A stretch of DNA of 64,000 nucleotides. Source: Bradyrhizobium sp. JYMT SZCCT0428. GTDB taxonomy: Bacteria > Pseudomonadota > Alphaproteobacteria > Rhizobiales > Xanthobacteraceae. The position numbers were made by a program, and so were the translations under genes. The DNA lies in the NCBI RefSeq assembly GCF_018131075.1, contig NZ_JAFCLS010000005.1:1-64000 (forward strand), in the 5' to 3' direction. The notes beneath the pieces were generated by a model. That model ran no database searches and was not told where the DNA came from. It saw only the letters and a list, made by a program, of their open reading frames with translations. Below, one piece after another: positions 43,786 through 53,992 of the stretch (the stretch's first letter is position 1; each line of letters opens with the position of its first letter).

Positions 43786-45390
43786 ATGGATCGCAGGACG
43801 CTGTTGAAGGGATTTGCCGGGGTGGGCAGTCTGGCCGCAACGGGTGGCTTGTCGATGCCGGCCCTTTCCCAAGGCGCCGCGGCGCGCACCTTGCGCTTCG
43901 TGCCCCAGGCCAATCTTGCGAATTTCGACCCCATTTGGGGGACCCAGTATGTCGTGCGCAACGCCGCCGCGATGGTGTGGGACACTCTCTACGGCGTCGA
44001 CGCGACGCTGCAGCCGCAGCGCCAGATGATCGAGTCCGAGGAGACCTCCGATGACGGTCTGGTCTGGACCTTCCGGCTCCGGCCGGGGTTGAAGTTCCAT
44101 GACGGCGAGCCGGTGCTGAGCAAGGATGTGGTGGCAAGCCTGACGCGTTGGTCGGCCCGCGATCCGATGGGGCTAATGCTCAAGGCGCTCCAGAACGAGT
44201 TGGTCGCCGTCGACGACAGGACCTTCAAATGGTCGCTTAAGGCGCCTTATCCGAAGATGCTGCTGGCGCTGGGCAAGAACAGCACGCCCATCGCCTTCAT
44301 CATGCCGGAGCGCCTCGCGCAGACCGATCCATTCAAGCAAATCCCCGACTATATCGGCTCGGGCCCGATGAAATTCGCGAAGAGCGAATGGGTGCCCGGC
44401 GCCAAGGCGGTGTTCGAGAAATTTGCCGATTACGCGCCGCGGCAAGAGAAGGCGTCATGGCTGGCCGGCGGCAAGCAGATGCTGATCGACCGCATCGAAT
44501 GGGTGGTGATCCCGGATCCCGCTACGGCGGCCGCAGCACTTCAGAACGGCGAGGTCGATTGGTGGGAAAATCCGATCACCGATCTGGTGCCGTCACTGAA
44601 GAAGAACCGCAACATCAACGTCGACATCGCCGACCCGCTCGGCAATATCGGTTCGTTCCGGATGAACCATCTGCATCCGCCCTTCAACGATGTGAAGGCG
44701 CGGCGCGCCGTACTCACCGCGCTGAGCCAGGAAGACTATATGCGCGCGTTGGTCGGAGATGAGCCCGCGCTCTGGAAGCCGCTGCCGGGTTTCTTCACGC
44801 CGGATACGCCGCTCTACAGCGAGGCGGGCGGCGAGATACTGAAGGGCAAGCGCGACCTCACAGCGGCCAAGAAGCTCTTGGCCGAGAGCGGTTATTCGGG
44901 ACAGCCGGTCACTTGCCTGGTGGCGCAGGATCAACCGATCACCAAGGCGTTCGGCGATGTCACCGCCGATCTTTTGAAGCAGATGGGGATGAACGTTGAT
45001 TTCGTCGCAACCGACTGGGGCACGGTCGGTTCCCGCCGCGCCCAGAAGACGCCTCCGGGCCAGGGAGGCTGGCAAGTATTTCACACCTGGCACGCCGGCG
45101 CGGATTGCGTCAATCCGGCCGTCTACAATGCGGTTCGCGGCACTGGCGACAAGGCGTGGTTTGGCTGGCCCACGAGCGAGGCCGTGGAAAAGGAAGTCAC
45201 GGCCTGGTTCGGCGCCAAGAATCTCGATGAGGAGAAGGCCGCGGTGGGGCGCCTCAACAAGGCGGCGCTCGAGGACGTCGTCTATGCGCCGACCGGCTTC
45301 TTCCTGAGCTATACGGCGTGGCGCAAGAATGTCTCCGGCATCACGAAGGGGCCGCTGCCGTTCTTCTGGGGCGTGTCGAAGACCGCATGA
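43786..45390 (+). CDS. Peptide/nickel-type ABC substrate-binding protein (SBP_bac_5), Tat-exported
   Basis: The 534-residue protein starts MDRRTLLKGFAGVGSLAATGG, a twin-arginine signal, and is a clear paralogue of the 39362 product (LRFVPQANLANFDPIWG, LRPGLKFHDGEPVLSKDVVASLTRW). A GGGGAGAG region precedes the ATG. It is followed at 17 bases by the permease genes and is the dedicated binding protein of that transporter. Two related binding proteins for one transporter would broaden its range of ligands. Confidence 0.91.
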   Translation: MDRRTLLKGFAGVGSLAATGGLSMPALSQGAAARTLRFVPQANLANFDPIWGTQYVVRNAAAMVWDTLYGVDATLQPQRQMIESEETSDDGLVWTFRLRPGLKFHDGEPVLSKDVVASLTRWSARDPMGLMLKALQNELVAVDDRTFKWSLKAPYPKMLLALGKNSTPIAFIMPERLAQTDPFKQIPDYIGSGPMKFAKSEWVPGAKAVFEKFADYAPRQEKASWLAGGKQMLIDRIEWVVIPDPATAAAALQNGEVDWWENPITDLVPSLKKNRNINVDIADPLGNIGSFRMNHLHPPFNDVKARRAVLTALSQEDYMRALVGDEPALWKPLPGFFTPDTPLYSEAGGEILKGKRDLTAAKKLLAESGYSGQPVTCLVAQDQPITKAFGDVTADLLKQMGMNVDFVATDWGTVGSRRAQKTPPGQGGWQVFHTWHAGADCVNPAVYNAVRGTGDKAWFGWPTSEAVEKEVTAWFGAKNLDEEKAAVGRLNKAALEDVVYAPTGFFLSYTAWRKNVSGITKGPLPFFWGVSKTA

Positions 45391-45407
45391 TGGGACAGTG
45401 AATCGAC

Positions 45408-46349
45408 ATGCTCTCGTATATCCTGCGGCGCATTCTCTCGACCTTGCCCGTGATGGGGATCGTCGCGCTGTTCGTCTTCAGCCTGCTTTACATCGCGCCG
45501 GGCGATCCGGCGGCGGTGATTGCAGGTGACCAGGCAAGCCCCGCCGACGTCGAGCGGATACGCCAAAGCCTCGGCCTCGACCGGCCGTTTCTGGTCCAGT
45601 TCAGCAGCTGGCTATGGGACATCTTGCACGGGAATCTCGGCACCTCGATCTTCACCAATTTGCCGGTCGCCAAGATGATCGCGCAGCGGATCGAGCCGAC
45701 ACTCTCGCTGATGGCGATTACGCTGGTGCTGACCATCCTCGTTGCGGTTCCGCTCGGCGTGTTGGCGGCATGGAAGGCGGGAAGCTGGATCGACCGCACC
45801 ATCATGGCCTTTGCGGTGTTCGCCTTCTCGCTTCCGGTCTTTGTTGTCGGCTATGTCCTTGCCTATGTGTTCGCGCTGCAGTTCGAATGGCTTCCGGTGC
45901 AGGGCTATACGCCGCTGTCCAATGGCGTCTGGCCATGGTTCCAGAACCTGATCCTGCCGGCGCTTGCCCTCGGCTCCGTCTACATCGCGCTGATCGCGCG
46001 CATTACCCGGGCCTCGATGCTCGAGGTGCTGCAGCAGGATTATGTCCGCACCGCCCGCGCCAAAGGCCTTGACCAGCGCAGTATCCTGTTCATTCACGCG
46101 CTGAAGAACGCGGCCGTTCCGATCGTGACGGTGATCGGTATCGGTATAGCGCTTTTGATCGGCGGCGCGGTGGTGACAGAAAGCGTGTTCGCCATTCCGG
46201 GCCTTGGCCGGCTGACGATCGACGCGATCCTGCGCCGCGACTATCCTGTCATCCAGGGCATCGTGTTGCTGTTCAGCTTCCTCTATGTGCTGGTCAACCT
46301 GATGGTCGACGTCACCTACACCCTGGTTGACCCGAGGATCCGCTATTGA
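45408..46349 (+). CDS. Dipeptide/oligopeptide-type ABC permease (DppB family)
   Basis: The 313-residue membrane protein starts MLSYILRRILSTLPVMGIVALFVF and has six predicted spans. It carries the DppB signatures LGLDRPFLVQFSSWLWDILHGNLG and the cytoplasmic EAA loop (YVRTARAKGLDQRSILFIHALKNAAVPIV), ending in a VDVTYTLVDPRIRY tail. It forms a heterodimeric channel with the next gene product. Length and motifs are normal. Confidence 0.93.
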   Translation: MLSYILRRILSTLPVMGIVALFVFSLLYIAPGDPAAVIAGDQASPADVERIRQSLGLDRPFLVQFSSWLWDILHGNLGTSIFTNLPVAKMIAQRIEPTLSLMAITLVLTILVAVPLGVLAAWKAGSWIDRTIMAFAVFAFSLPVFVVGYVLAYVFALQFEWLPVQGYTPLSNGVWPWFQNLILPALALGSVYIALIARITRASMLEVLQQDYVRTARAKGLDQRSILFIHALKNAAVPIVTVIGIGIALLIGGAVVTESVFAIPGLGRLTIDAILRRDYPVIQGIVLLFSFLYVLVNLMVDVTYTLVDPRIRY

Positions 46350-46354
46350 CCGTC

Positions 46355-47269
46355 ATGGAAACCAACACGGTGCGGATACCTCCGGGTCTTGTGGTCGCGC
46401 CGCAATTGCCGGATCTGCTGTCGCCGGTCAAAATTCGTCGCGGCGTCCTCGGTTTCCTGCGCAACCATCCGACGGTCGCGATCGGCGGTGCTTTGCTCAT
46501 CTGCCTCGTCCTGGTGGGAATCTTTGCGCCTTATCTCTGGACCGTCGATCCGACCGCGATCGCGCCCGCCAAACGTACGCGATTGCCTTCCGCGGACTAC
46601 TGGTTCGGAACGGACTTGCTCGGCCGCGATATCTATTCACGCGTGATCTACGGGGCGCGGGTCTCGCTCACGGTCGGTCTTTCGGTGGCGGTGCTGGCTT
46701 CGCTGGCCGGTCTCGCCATCGGCCTTGTCTCCGGGTTCGTACGATGGGCCGACGGCATCATCATGCGGTTCATGGATGGGCTGATGTCGATCCCGCCGAT
46801 CCTGCTTGCGGTTGCGCTGATGGCGCTGACGCGCGCCAGCGTCGGCAACGTGATTCTGGCGATCACGGTAGCCGAAATCCCACGGGTCTCACGTCTGGTG
46901 CGCAGCGTTGTGCTTTCTTTGCGCGAGCAACCCTATGTGGACGCCGCGACAGCTTCCGGCACACGAACGCCGATGATCATCCTGCGCCACATCCTGCCCA
47001 ACACGCTGGCGCCGATGCTGGTTCAGGCGACCTATATCTGCGCCAGCGCCATGATCGTGGAGTCGATTCTTTCCTTCATCGGCGCCGGCACACCACCTAC
47101 CATTCCGTCCTGGGGCAACATCATGGCCGAGGGCAGGGCGCTGTGGCAGGTCAAACCCTACATCGTATTCTTTCCCGCCGCGTTCCTGTCCGTCACCGTG
47201 CTTGCCGTCAACCTGCTCGGTGACGGCCTGCGTGACGCGCTCGATCCGCGCATGGCCAAGAGTCTCTGA
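46355..47269 (+). CDS. Dipeptide/oligopeptide-type ABC permease (DppC family)
   Basis: The 304-residue membrane protein has the DppC pattern: a hydrophobic first span ([21 protein letters not shown]), [22 protein letters not shown] and the EAA loop ([29 protein letters not shown]). It ends [12 protein letters not shown]. The ATG at 46355 is given. A TTG at 46346 overlapping the previous stop (TTGA) with a GAGGA site eight bases upstream is an equally good start and would add three residues. Confidence 0.92.
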   Translation: METNTVRIPPGLVVAPQLPDLLSPVKIRRGVLGFLRNHPTVAIGGALLICLVLVGIFAPYLWTVDPTAIAPAKRTRLPSADYWFGTDLLGRDIYSRVIYGARVSLTVGLSVAVLASLAGLAIGLVSGFVRWADGIIMRFMDGLMSIPPILLAVALMALTRASVGNVILAITVAEIPRVSRLVRSVVLSLREQPYVDAATASGTRTPMIILRHILPNTLAPMLVQATYICASAMIVESILSFIGAGTPPTIPSWGNIMAEGRALWQVKPYIVFFPAAFLSVTVLAVNLLGDGLRDALDPRMAKSL

Positions 47270-47273
47270 TCTG

Positions 47274-48259
<986 letters not shown>

Positions 48260-48263
<4 letters not shown>

Positions 48264-49267
48264 ACGCGCCACTGCTCCAGGTCCCGTTGCAAGTCCCGTT
48301 GCTGCAGGTCAACGATCTCAAGAAACATTTTCCGGTCCGCGGCGGGTTGTTCAGCCGCAGGTCCAAATGGGTCTATGCGGTGGACGGCGTGTCCTTTGAG
48401 GTCGCGCGCGGCGAGACGCTGTCGCTGGTCGGCGAGTCCGGTTGCGGCAAGTCGACGGTCGGACGCGCGATCTTGCGCCTGTTCGACATCACGTCGGGCC
48501 AGGTGGTGCTCGACGGGCAGCGCATCGACGACGCTTCACCCGCAGCCCTGCGCAGCATGCGCCGCCGTGTGCAGGTGGTGTTCCAGGATCCGTTCTCCAG
48601 CCTCAATCCGCGCATGCGCGTGCGCGACATCCTGGCCGAGCCGATCCGCAATTTTGGTCTCGCCAAATCTTCCGCCGAACTCGACGCCAAGGTCGCGGCG
48701 CTGATGGACACCGTGCGCCTGCCGCGTGACGCGCTGGGCCGCCGGCCCCACGAATTCTCGGGCGGCCAGCGCCAGCGCATCGGTATCGCCCGGGCATTGG
48801 CGGCGGAGCCCGAACTGATCGTCTGCGACGAGGCGGTCTCGGCCCTCGACGTCTCGGTCAAGGCCCAGATCGTCAACCTGCTGCAGGATCTGCAGCGCGA
48901 GTTTGGCCTCGCGCTGCTCTTCATCAGCCACGATCTGGCGATCGTGGAGCACATGACGCACCGTGTCGCCGTGATGTATCTCGGCAAGATCGTCGAGATG
49001 GCGCCCAGGCAGCAGATCTTCACCGCGCCCCGGCATCCCTATACCAGGGCGTTGCTGTCGGCGGTGCCGGTGCCGGAGCCTGGGGCCATCCGCAACCCGA
49101 TCATCCTGAAGGGCGACGTGCCGAGCCCGATCAATCCGCCGAGCGGTTGCCGATTCCACACGAGGTGCCCCTACGTGTTCGATCGCTGCCGGACGGAGGA
49201 GCCGAAACTTCGCACGGTTGGCGACGACCAGTGGGCCGCGTGTCATCTCGACGCGCTGCCGGCCTGA
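48260..49267 (+). CDS. Oligopeptide-type ABC ATP-binding protein (DppF family)
   Basis: The 335-residue ATPase starts with a short repeated segment ([13 protein letters not shown]) and carries [11 protein letters not shown], typical of DppF, Walker [10 protein letters not shown], signature FSGGQRQR, Walker [13 protein letters not shown] and the C-terminal extension [15 protein letters not shown]. It pairs with DppD to power the 45408-47269 permeases. Walker B has DEA rather than DEP, common in this group. Confidence 0.92.
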
Positions 49268-49412
49268 TTCCGCGGCAGAGAGTCCGCGAGGGCTCGAACC
49301 ATCGAAGCCCGTTTGCCTGCCCTGATTTGACTGTCCCGCGATCCCCGCGCAGACTCGTGGGGCGGAGGCGACCGGGCCTCGATCGCATGGGGTCTGTTCT
49401 CCGAAAGTCTTC

Positions 49413-50471
49413 ATGAATCGTCTGCCAAATTTGAATCGGTTGGGATTCTTCACGCGCCTTCTCGATGATGCGGCTCCGGCGGAACGATATCGCCTCGCGG
49501 CAGCGCAGATCGTGCACGCGGAAGCAGCAGGTCTTGATTCCGCATGGATCGCGCAGCACCATTTTCATGAGAGCGAGGGCGGGCTTCCGGCGCCCTTCGC
49601 TTTTCTCGGCTTCGTTGCGGCACAAACGTCTCGCATTCGCCTCGGTACCGGCATCGTTACCCTGCCGCTGGAAAATCCTGTACGGGTGGCGGAGGACGCC
49701 GCAGTCCTCGACCTGTTGTCGAACGGCCGTTTTGAACTTGGTGTCGGTACCGGCGGAAACCCGTCCGCCTTTGCAGCCTTTGGGCTGGACAGTGCGCAAC
49801 GCGCGGAGATTTTTGCTGACAACCTCGATATCGTCCGCAACGCCCTGGCCGGCGCACCGCTGGCCGGCGGTGATACGCTCTATCCACCAAGGCCGCAACT
49901 GGGCGACCGGATCTGGCAGGCAACGTTTTCGGTGAGCGGCGGGGCGAGGGCCGGCAAAGCGGGCGACGGCTTGCTGTTGTCGCGAACGCAGCCACGATCA
50001 AGGGAAGCGCCACATGCGTCGCTTGCCGAGATTCAGCACCCCATCATCGACGCCTATCTCGCCGCACTGCCGCCGGGGCGCGAGCCCCGGATCATGGCGT
50101 CACGCAGTGTCTTCGCCGCCGACGAACGTGAGGAGGCTCTGCGGTTGGCAGACATCGGATTGCGCCGCGCACGCGCGAGCTTCATCGCCGGCGGCCATGC
50201 CCCGCCGGGCGAGGCATCGAGCGACATGATTACCGCGTTCGATACCCATGTCGGGACGCCTGACGATGTCATCGCCTCGCTGCGCGCCGACAGCACTTTG
50301 GAGCGGGTGACCGATCTAGTGTTTCAAGCGCATTCGGTCGACCCGCCGCATCCGTTCATTCTGCGATCGATCGAGCTGGTCGCGGAAGCGGTTGCGCCGG
50401 CATTGGGGTGGACGAAAGGGACCATACCGAGCCCGGACACACAATCGCGAAAACAACCCCATGCAAAGTAG
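49413..50471 (+). CDS. LLM-class flavin-dependent (luciferase-like) monooxygenase
   Basis: The 352-residue TIM-barrel protein shows the bacterial-luciferase pattern: LGFFTRLLDD, DSAWIAQHHFHESEGGLPAPF, TSRIRLGTGIVTLPLENPVRVAEDAAVLDLLSNGRFELGVG. It uses reduced FMN and oxygen on an unknown organic substrate. It lies 145 bases after the ATPase gene and ends convergently with the NitT/TauT-type transporter. It resembles a subgroup of FMN-dependent monooxygenases linked to peptide-type transporters, which would tie it to 39362-49267. Confidence 0.85.
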   Translation: MNRLPNLNRLGFFTRLLDDAAPAERYRLAAAQIVHAEAAGLDSAWIAQHHFHESEGGLPAPFAFLGFVAAQTSRIRLGTGIVTLPLENPVRVAEDAAVLDLLSNGRFELGVGTGGNPSAFAAFGLDSAQRAEIFADNLDIVRNALAGAPLAGGDTLYPPRPQLGDRIWQATFSVSGGARAGKAGDGLLLSRTQPRSREAPHASLAEIQHPIIDAYLAALPPGREPRIMASRSVFAADEREEALRLADIGLRRARASFIAGGHAPPGEASSDMITAFDTHVGTPDDVIASLRADSTLERVTDLVFQAHSVDPPHPFILRSIELVAEAVAPALGWTKGTIPSPDTQSRKQPHAK

Positions 50472-50473
50472 AG

Positions 50474-50512
50474 TGGGCCCGGGCTCGCAGAACGTGCTTG
50501 CCTCCCGGGCAC
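50474..50512. terminator. Bidirectional hairpin between convergent genes
   Basis: GCCCGGG (50477-50483) and CCCGGGC (50504-50510) are perfect 7-base arms, extended by GTG and CAC with one bulge. The loop is about 20 bases. It starts three bases after the monooxygenase stop and precedes the convergent ATPase stop (50539), so it can stop transcription from both sides. There is no long T-run. Confidence 0.5.
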
Positions 50513-50538
50513 AAAATCGGCGAGGCAGCGAGCGTCCG

Positions 50539-51324
50539 TCAGGCGTCAACCGCCACCTTCAATGTCTCGGCACGGATCTCTTCCACCAGCCGTTCCTTCA
50601 GCTGGACGAACTCGGGCGCGGTCTTGATCTTGTAGGATCGCGGGTGCGGCAGATCGACCGCGATCTCGGCCTTGATGCGGCCGGGGCGGGCGCTCATGAC
50701 GATGACGCGGCTGCCGAGGAAGATGGCCTCCTCGATGTCGTGGGTGACGAACAACACGGTTTTCTGGTCGCGCTCCCAGATGCCGAGCAGCATTTCCTGC
50801 ATCAGCACGCGGGTCTGGTTGTCGAGCGCACCGAACGGCTCGTCGAGCAGCAGGATCTTGGGATCGTTGGCAAGCGCACGCGCGATCGCCGTGCGCTGCT
50901 GCATGCCGCCGGAGAGTTGCTTCGGCCAGTGATTTTCAAAGCCGGACAAGCCAACCCGTTGAATGAAGCCATCGGCGATCTTGCCGCGTTCGGCCTCGGA
51001 AATTCCGCGCTCGCGCAGCCCGAACGCGATGTTCTCGCGCACCGTCAGCCACGGGAATAGCGTGTAGGATTGAAACACCATGCCGCGATCCGCACCGGGG
51101 CCCGTGACCTCCTGCCCGTCGAGAACGACGCGGCCGCTGGTCGGCCGGTCGAGACCGGCGATGATGCGCAGCAACGTGGATTTTCCGCAGCCCGACGGAC
51201 CGAGGATGGTGACGAAGTCGTTGTTGCCAACGTCGAGGTTGGTCGGCTCCAGCGCCCGTGTCGGCGCATTGCCCTGGCGCGCAGGGAAGGTCCGTGAGAC
51301 CTGGTCGATCTTCAGCGTGGTCAC
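50539..51324 (-). CDS. NitT/TauT-type ABC transporter ATP-binding protein (SsuB-like)
   Basis: The 261-residue ATPase has Walker A GPSGCGKST, the Q-loop FQSYTLFPWLTVREN, signature LSGGMQQR, Walker B ILLLDEPFGALD and the H-loop FVTHDIEEA. The GTG at 51324 overlaps the permease stop by GTGA and has GGAG six bases upstream, which decides the start. It is the last gene of the hutF-hutC-transporter run. Confidence 0.9.
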   Translation of the reverse strand: MTTLKIDQVSRTFPARQGNAPTRALEPTNLDVGNNDFVTILGPSGCGKSTLLRIIAGLDRPTSGRVVLDGQEVTGPGADRGMVFQSYTLFPWLTVRENIAFGLRERGISEAERGKIADGFIQRVGLSGFENHWPKQLSGGMQQRTAIARALANDPKILLLDEPFGALDNQTRVLMQEMLLGIWERDQKTVLFVTHDIEEAIFLGSRVIVMSARPGRIKAEIAVDLPHPRSYKIKTAPEFVQLKERLVEEIRAETLKVAVDA

Positions 51325-52097
51325 GCTAGTCTCCACGGAAACAGCCAGGCGTTGAAGGCCTTGAACAGGAAGTCCGAGACGAGGCCGATCAGCCCGATGA
51401 CGATGATGCCGAAGATGATCTGCCCGGTGTTGAGCAACGCCTGGCTGTCGGTAATCATGTGGCCGATGCCCGAGGATGAGCCGATCAGTTCGGCGACGAT
51501 GACGTAGGTCCACGCCCACCCCAGAACGAGCCGAAGGATTTCCGCGATCTCGGGAGCGGACGAGGGCAGCAGGACGCGGCGGATGATGCCGCTGTCGCCG
51601 GCGCCAAGCGTGTAGGCGGCTTCAACGAGATCGCGCCTCGTGTTACCGACGTTCACGGCGATCATCAGGATGATCTGGAACACCGAGCCGATGAAAATCA
51701 CTAGCAGCTTCTGCAGTTCGCCGATGCCCGCCCACAGGATCAACAGCGGGATGAAGGCCGAGGCGGGCAGATAACGGGCGAACGAAACGAACGGCTCGAG
51801 AAACGCCTCGATCGGCTTGTAAGCGCCCATCAGAACGCCGAGCGGCACCGCGATGATGGCCGCCAGCACGAAGCCGCCGATCACCCGCCAAATCGTCATG
51901 CCGATATCGTACAGGAAGCCGTGTTTGATCAGCAGTTCCCAGCCTTCCTGCAGCATGGTCAGCGGGTTGGCGAGAAACGTTTTCGAAACATAGCCGCCAA
52001 ACGTGGCCCATGCCCACAGGGCAACGAACAGCACGAAGAACGCGAAGCCGTAGGCCACGCGCTGCTTCGACGTCACGGGATCGAGGGGTCTTATCAA
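51321..52097 (-). CDS. NitT/TauT-type ABC transporter permease (SsuC-like)
   Basis: The 258-residue protein has about six hydrophobic spans and the family motif LVEAAYTLGAGDSGIIRRVLLPSSAPEI. The likely start is a TTG at 52097 with GAGGA seven bases upstream; a GTG at 52076 is an alternative. It forms the channel for the binding protein encoded at 52181. Its position behind hutF-hutC suggests transport of histidine or a degradation intermediate, though the family more often imports sulfonates or pyrimidines. Confidence 0.9.
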   Translation of the reverse strand: MIRPLDPVTSKQRVAYGFAFFVLFVALWAWATFGGYVSKTFLANPLTMLQEGWELLIKHGFLYDIGMTIWRVIGGFVLAAIIAVPLGVLMGAYKPIEAFLEPFVSFARYLPASAFIPLLILWAGIGELQKLLVIFIGSVFQIILMIAVNVGNTRRDLVEAAYTLGAGDSGIIRRVLLPSSAPEIAEILRLVLGWAWTYVIVAELIGSSSGIGHMITDSQALLNTGQIIFGIIVIGLIGLVSDFLFKAFNAWLFPWRLA

Positions 52098-52180
52098 AGG
52101 CTAATCCTCAAGGCGGAGCGCAGTGCGCGAAATGTCCCGCTTCCAAACCGCGAAGCGGGACCGTCGCGGCGTCGCCTGGT

Positions 52181-53125
52181 CTACTTGATGAAGCTCGGGT
52201 CAAAGAGGTCTTCGGTCTTCGGGATCGATTTGATGATACCGATCTCGAGCAGCAGCTCGCCGGCTTCCTTGGTGAAAGCCTGGAATTCGCCCGCGAAGAA
52301 CTTCTGGTTCGCGGCCTTGTCCTGCCAGCGCAGATATTTTGCCGAATTGCCGAACTGCTCGCCGGACTGCTTCACGTCCGAACCCATGATCTCGTAAGAC
52401 TTGGTCTGGTCCTTTTCGATCAGGGCTACGGCCTCGAAATAGCTGTCGGCCAGCGCTTGCGCGGCTTTCGGATTGTCGGTCAGGAATTTAGGCGTGCAGC
52501 CGAACGTGTCCATGATCATCGGGTAGTCGAGCGTGGTGGCGATGATTTTGCCCTTGTCCGGCGCGGCACGCACCGTCGAGAGGTACGGCTCATACGTCAT
52601 GGCCGCGTCGTTCTGGCCGGCCACGAACGCCTGCGCGGCCGCGGCGGGCTCCAGGTTCACCACCGTCACGTCCTTGACCGTGAGACCATTCTTCTTGAGC
52701 ATCCAGGCCAGGGTGAAATAGGGGGCGGTGCCGGGCGCGGACGCGGCGACCGTCTTGCCCTTCAGGTCCTTGATCGCGGCGACGTCGTTTCGCGTGGCCA
52801 TGCCATCGGCGCCGTAACTCTTGTCGAGCTGGAAGATTTGCTTGGTCGCGACGCCATTGGCATTCCATGAAATCCAGGTTTCCACCGTGGTTGCCGCGCA
52901 CTGAATGTCACCTGACGCTACGGCCAGATGTCGGTCCTTCTGCGGGATCTTCTTGATCGTCACGTCGAGGCCGTTCTTCTTGAAGATGCCGGCCTGGTTT
53001 GCGAGCGTGAGCGGTGCAAAGCCGGTCCATCCCGAGATGCCGATGCCGACCTTCACGTCCTGTGCGACGGCTGGTGCGGACACCAGGAGTGCGGCGGTTG
53101 CGGCAAATACTCTAAAACTAAGCAT
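52181..53125 (-). CDS. NitT/TauT-type ABC substrate-binding protein
   Basis: The 314-residue protein has a signal peptide (MLSFRVFAATAALLVSAPAVA-QD) and the family opening VKVGIGISGWTGFAPLTLANQAGIFKKNGLDV. An AGGGA site eight bases before the ATG at 53125 decides the start. It lies between hutC and the permease on the same strand. Its ligand is unknown; histidine, urocanate or a formylated product are candidates by context. Confidence 0.9.
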   Translation of the reverse strand: MLSFRVFAATAALLVSAPAVAQDVKVGIGISGWTGFAPLTLANQAGIFKKNGLDVTIKKIPQKDRHLAVASGDIQCAATTVETWISWNANGVATKQIFQLDKSYGADGMATRNDVAAIKDLKGKTVAASAPGTAPYFTLAWMLKKNGLTVKDVTVVNLEPAAAAQAFVAGQNDAAMTYEPYLSTVRAAPDKGKIIATTLDYPMIMDTFGCTPKFLTDNPKAAQALADSYFEAVALIEKDQTKSYEIMGSDVKQSGEQFGNSAKYLRWQDKAANQKFFAGEFQAFTKEAGELLLEIGIIKSIPKTEDLFDPSFIK

Positions 53126-53248
53126 GGCTGTATCCCTTTTCTGGTTCATGGATTGCGTCTTGCTCGCCTGTTCACGTCTGCAGCGTTGCTGCTTCGTCTA
53201 TTGCTGTTGCATAAATTGTGCCGGACCTTACACGCATTGCTATCCCTC

Positions 53249-53992
53249 TCAGCCGCCCTTGAAGCGGGCAACCAGTTTGTGGGACTCGCCTGGATAAACC
53301 AGCCGCACAGCCGTCAATGTCCGTGCACTGCGCCAGGTGTGGCGGTCGATCACGAGGCAGGGCGCACCGATCGCAATGTCCAGTGCGGCGGCGGCCTCTT
53401 CATCTGCTACGATAGCGCTGATCGAATGCTCGGCTTCGGTCCATGGGACATGGTGAAGCAGCCACGTGCCGGGCGGTTCGATCGCAAAATCGGCCGTGGC
53501 AGCTTCGGGCACCGCGTCGAGATCGATCAGCCTGTCCTCGATCGCGAACGGCACACCATCGGCGCTGTGGCGACAGGCAATCGCGATCACCCTGCCGGTC
53601 TTTCGTACCCCAAGACGCGCGCGGTCGGCGGCGTTGGCGGCACGGCGCGAACACTTGATCAGCTGATAGAAGTAGCTGCGGCCGAGTGCGGTGATTTCCG
53701 CGCGGATATCAGGAATCGTCAGGACTGCTGACAGAAATTTGGGACGGCGCACAAAGGTGCCGGCCCGCCGCCGCCGTTCGATGAGATCGGCTTGCGCCAA
53801 TTCCGACAGCGCCTTGCTCACGGTCATTCGCGAACAGCCGTAGCGCGCCATGAGCTCGTGTTCGAACGGGATGCGGTGGCCCGGCGGCCATTCGCCGGTC
53901 AGGATGCGGCCTTCGATGTCGAGGCGGATCTGCTTGTACAGCGTTGGCTTGTCGGCTGTCTGGACCTTGTCGCGGTCGATCGAGAGGCTCAT
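53249..53992 (-). CDS. hutC: Histidine utilization repressor HutC (GntR family)
   Basis: The 247-residue regulator has a GntR winged helix at about residues 17-82 (YKQIRLDIEGRIL, YGCSRMTVSKALSELAQADLIERRRRAGTFV) and a UTRA/chorismate-lyase-like effector domain (GVPFAIEDRLIDLDAVPEA, GTWLLHHVPWTEAEH). HutC binds urocanate and then releases hut promoters. It overlaps hutF by ATGA. The HutC-type palindrome at 55385-55400 is its probable operator. Confidence 0.93.
   Translation of the reverse strand: MSLSIDRDKVQTADKPTLYKQIRLDIEGRILTGEWPPGHRIPFEHELMARYGCSRMTVSKALSELAQADLIERRRRAGTFVRRPKFLSAVLTIPDIRAEITALGRSYFYQLIKCSRRAANAADRARLGVRKTGRVIAIACRHSADGVPFAIEDRLIDLDAVPEAATADFAIEPPGTWLLHHVPWTEAEHSISAIVADEEAAAALDIAIGAPCLVIDRHTWRSARTLTAVRLVYPGESHKLVARFKGG

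Noticed and set aside
50539..51519. Longer form of the NitT/TauT ATPase
   Set aside because: The extra N-terminus reads the permease gene out of frame; the GTG at 51324 has a ribosome site and GTGA overlap.
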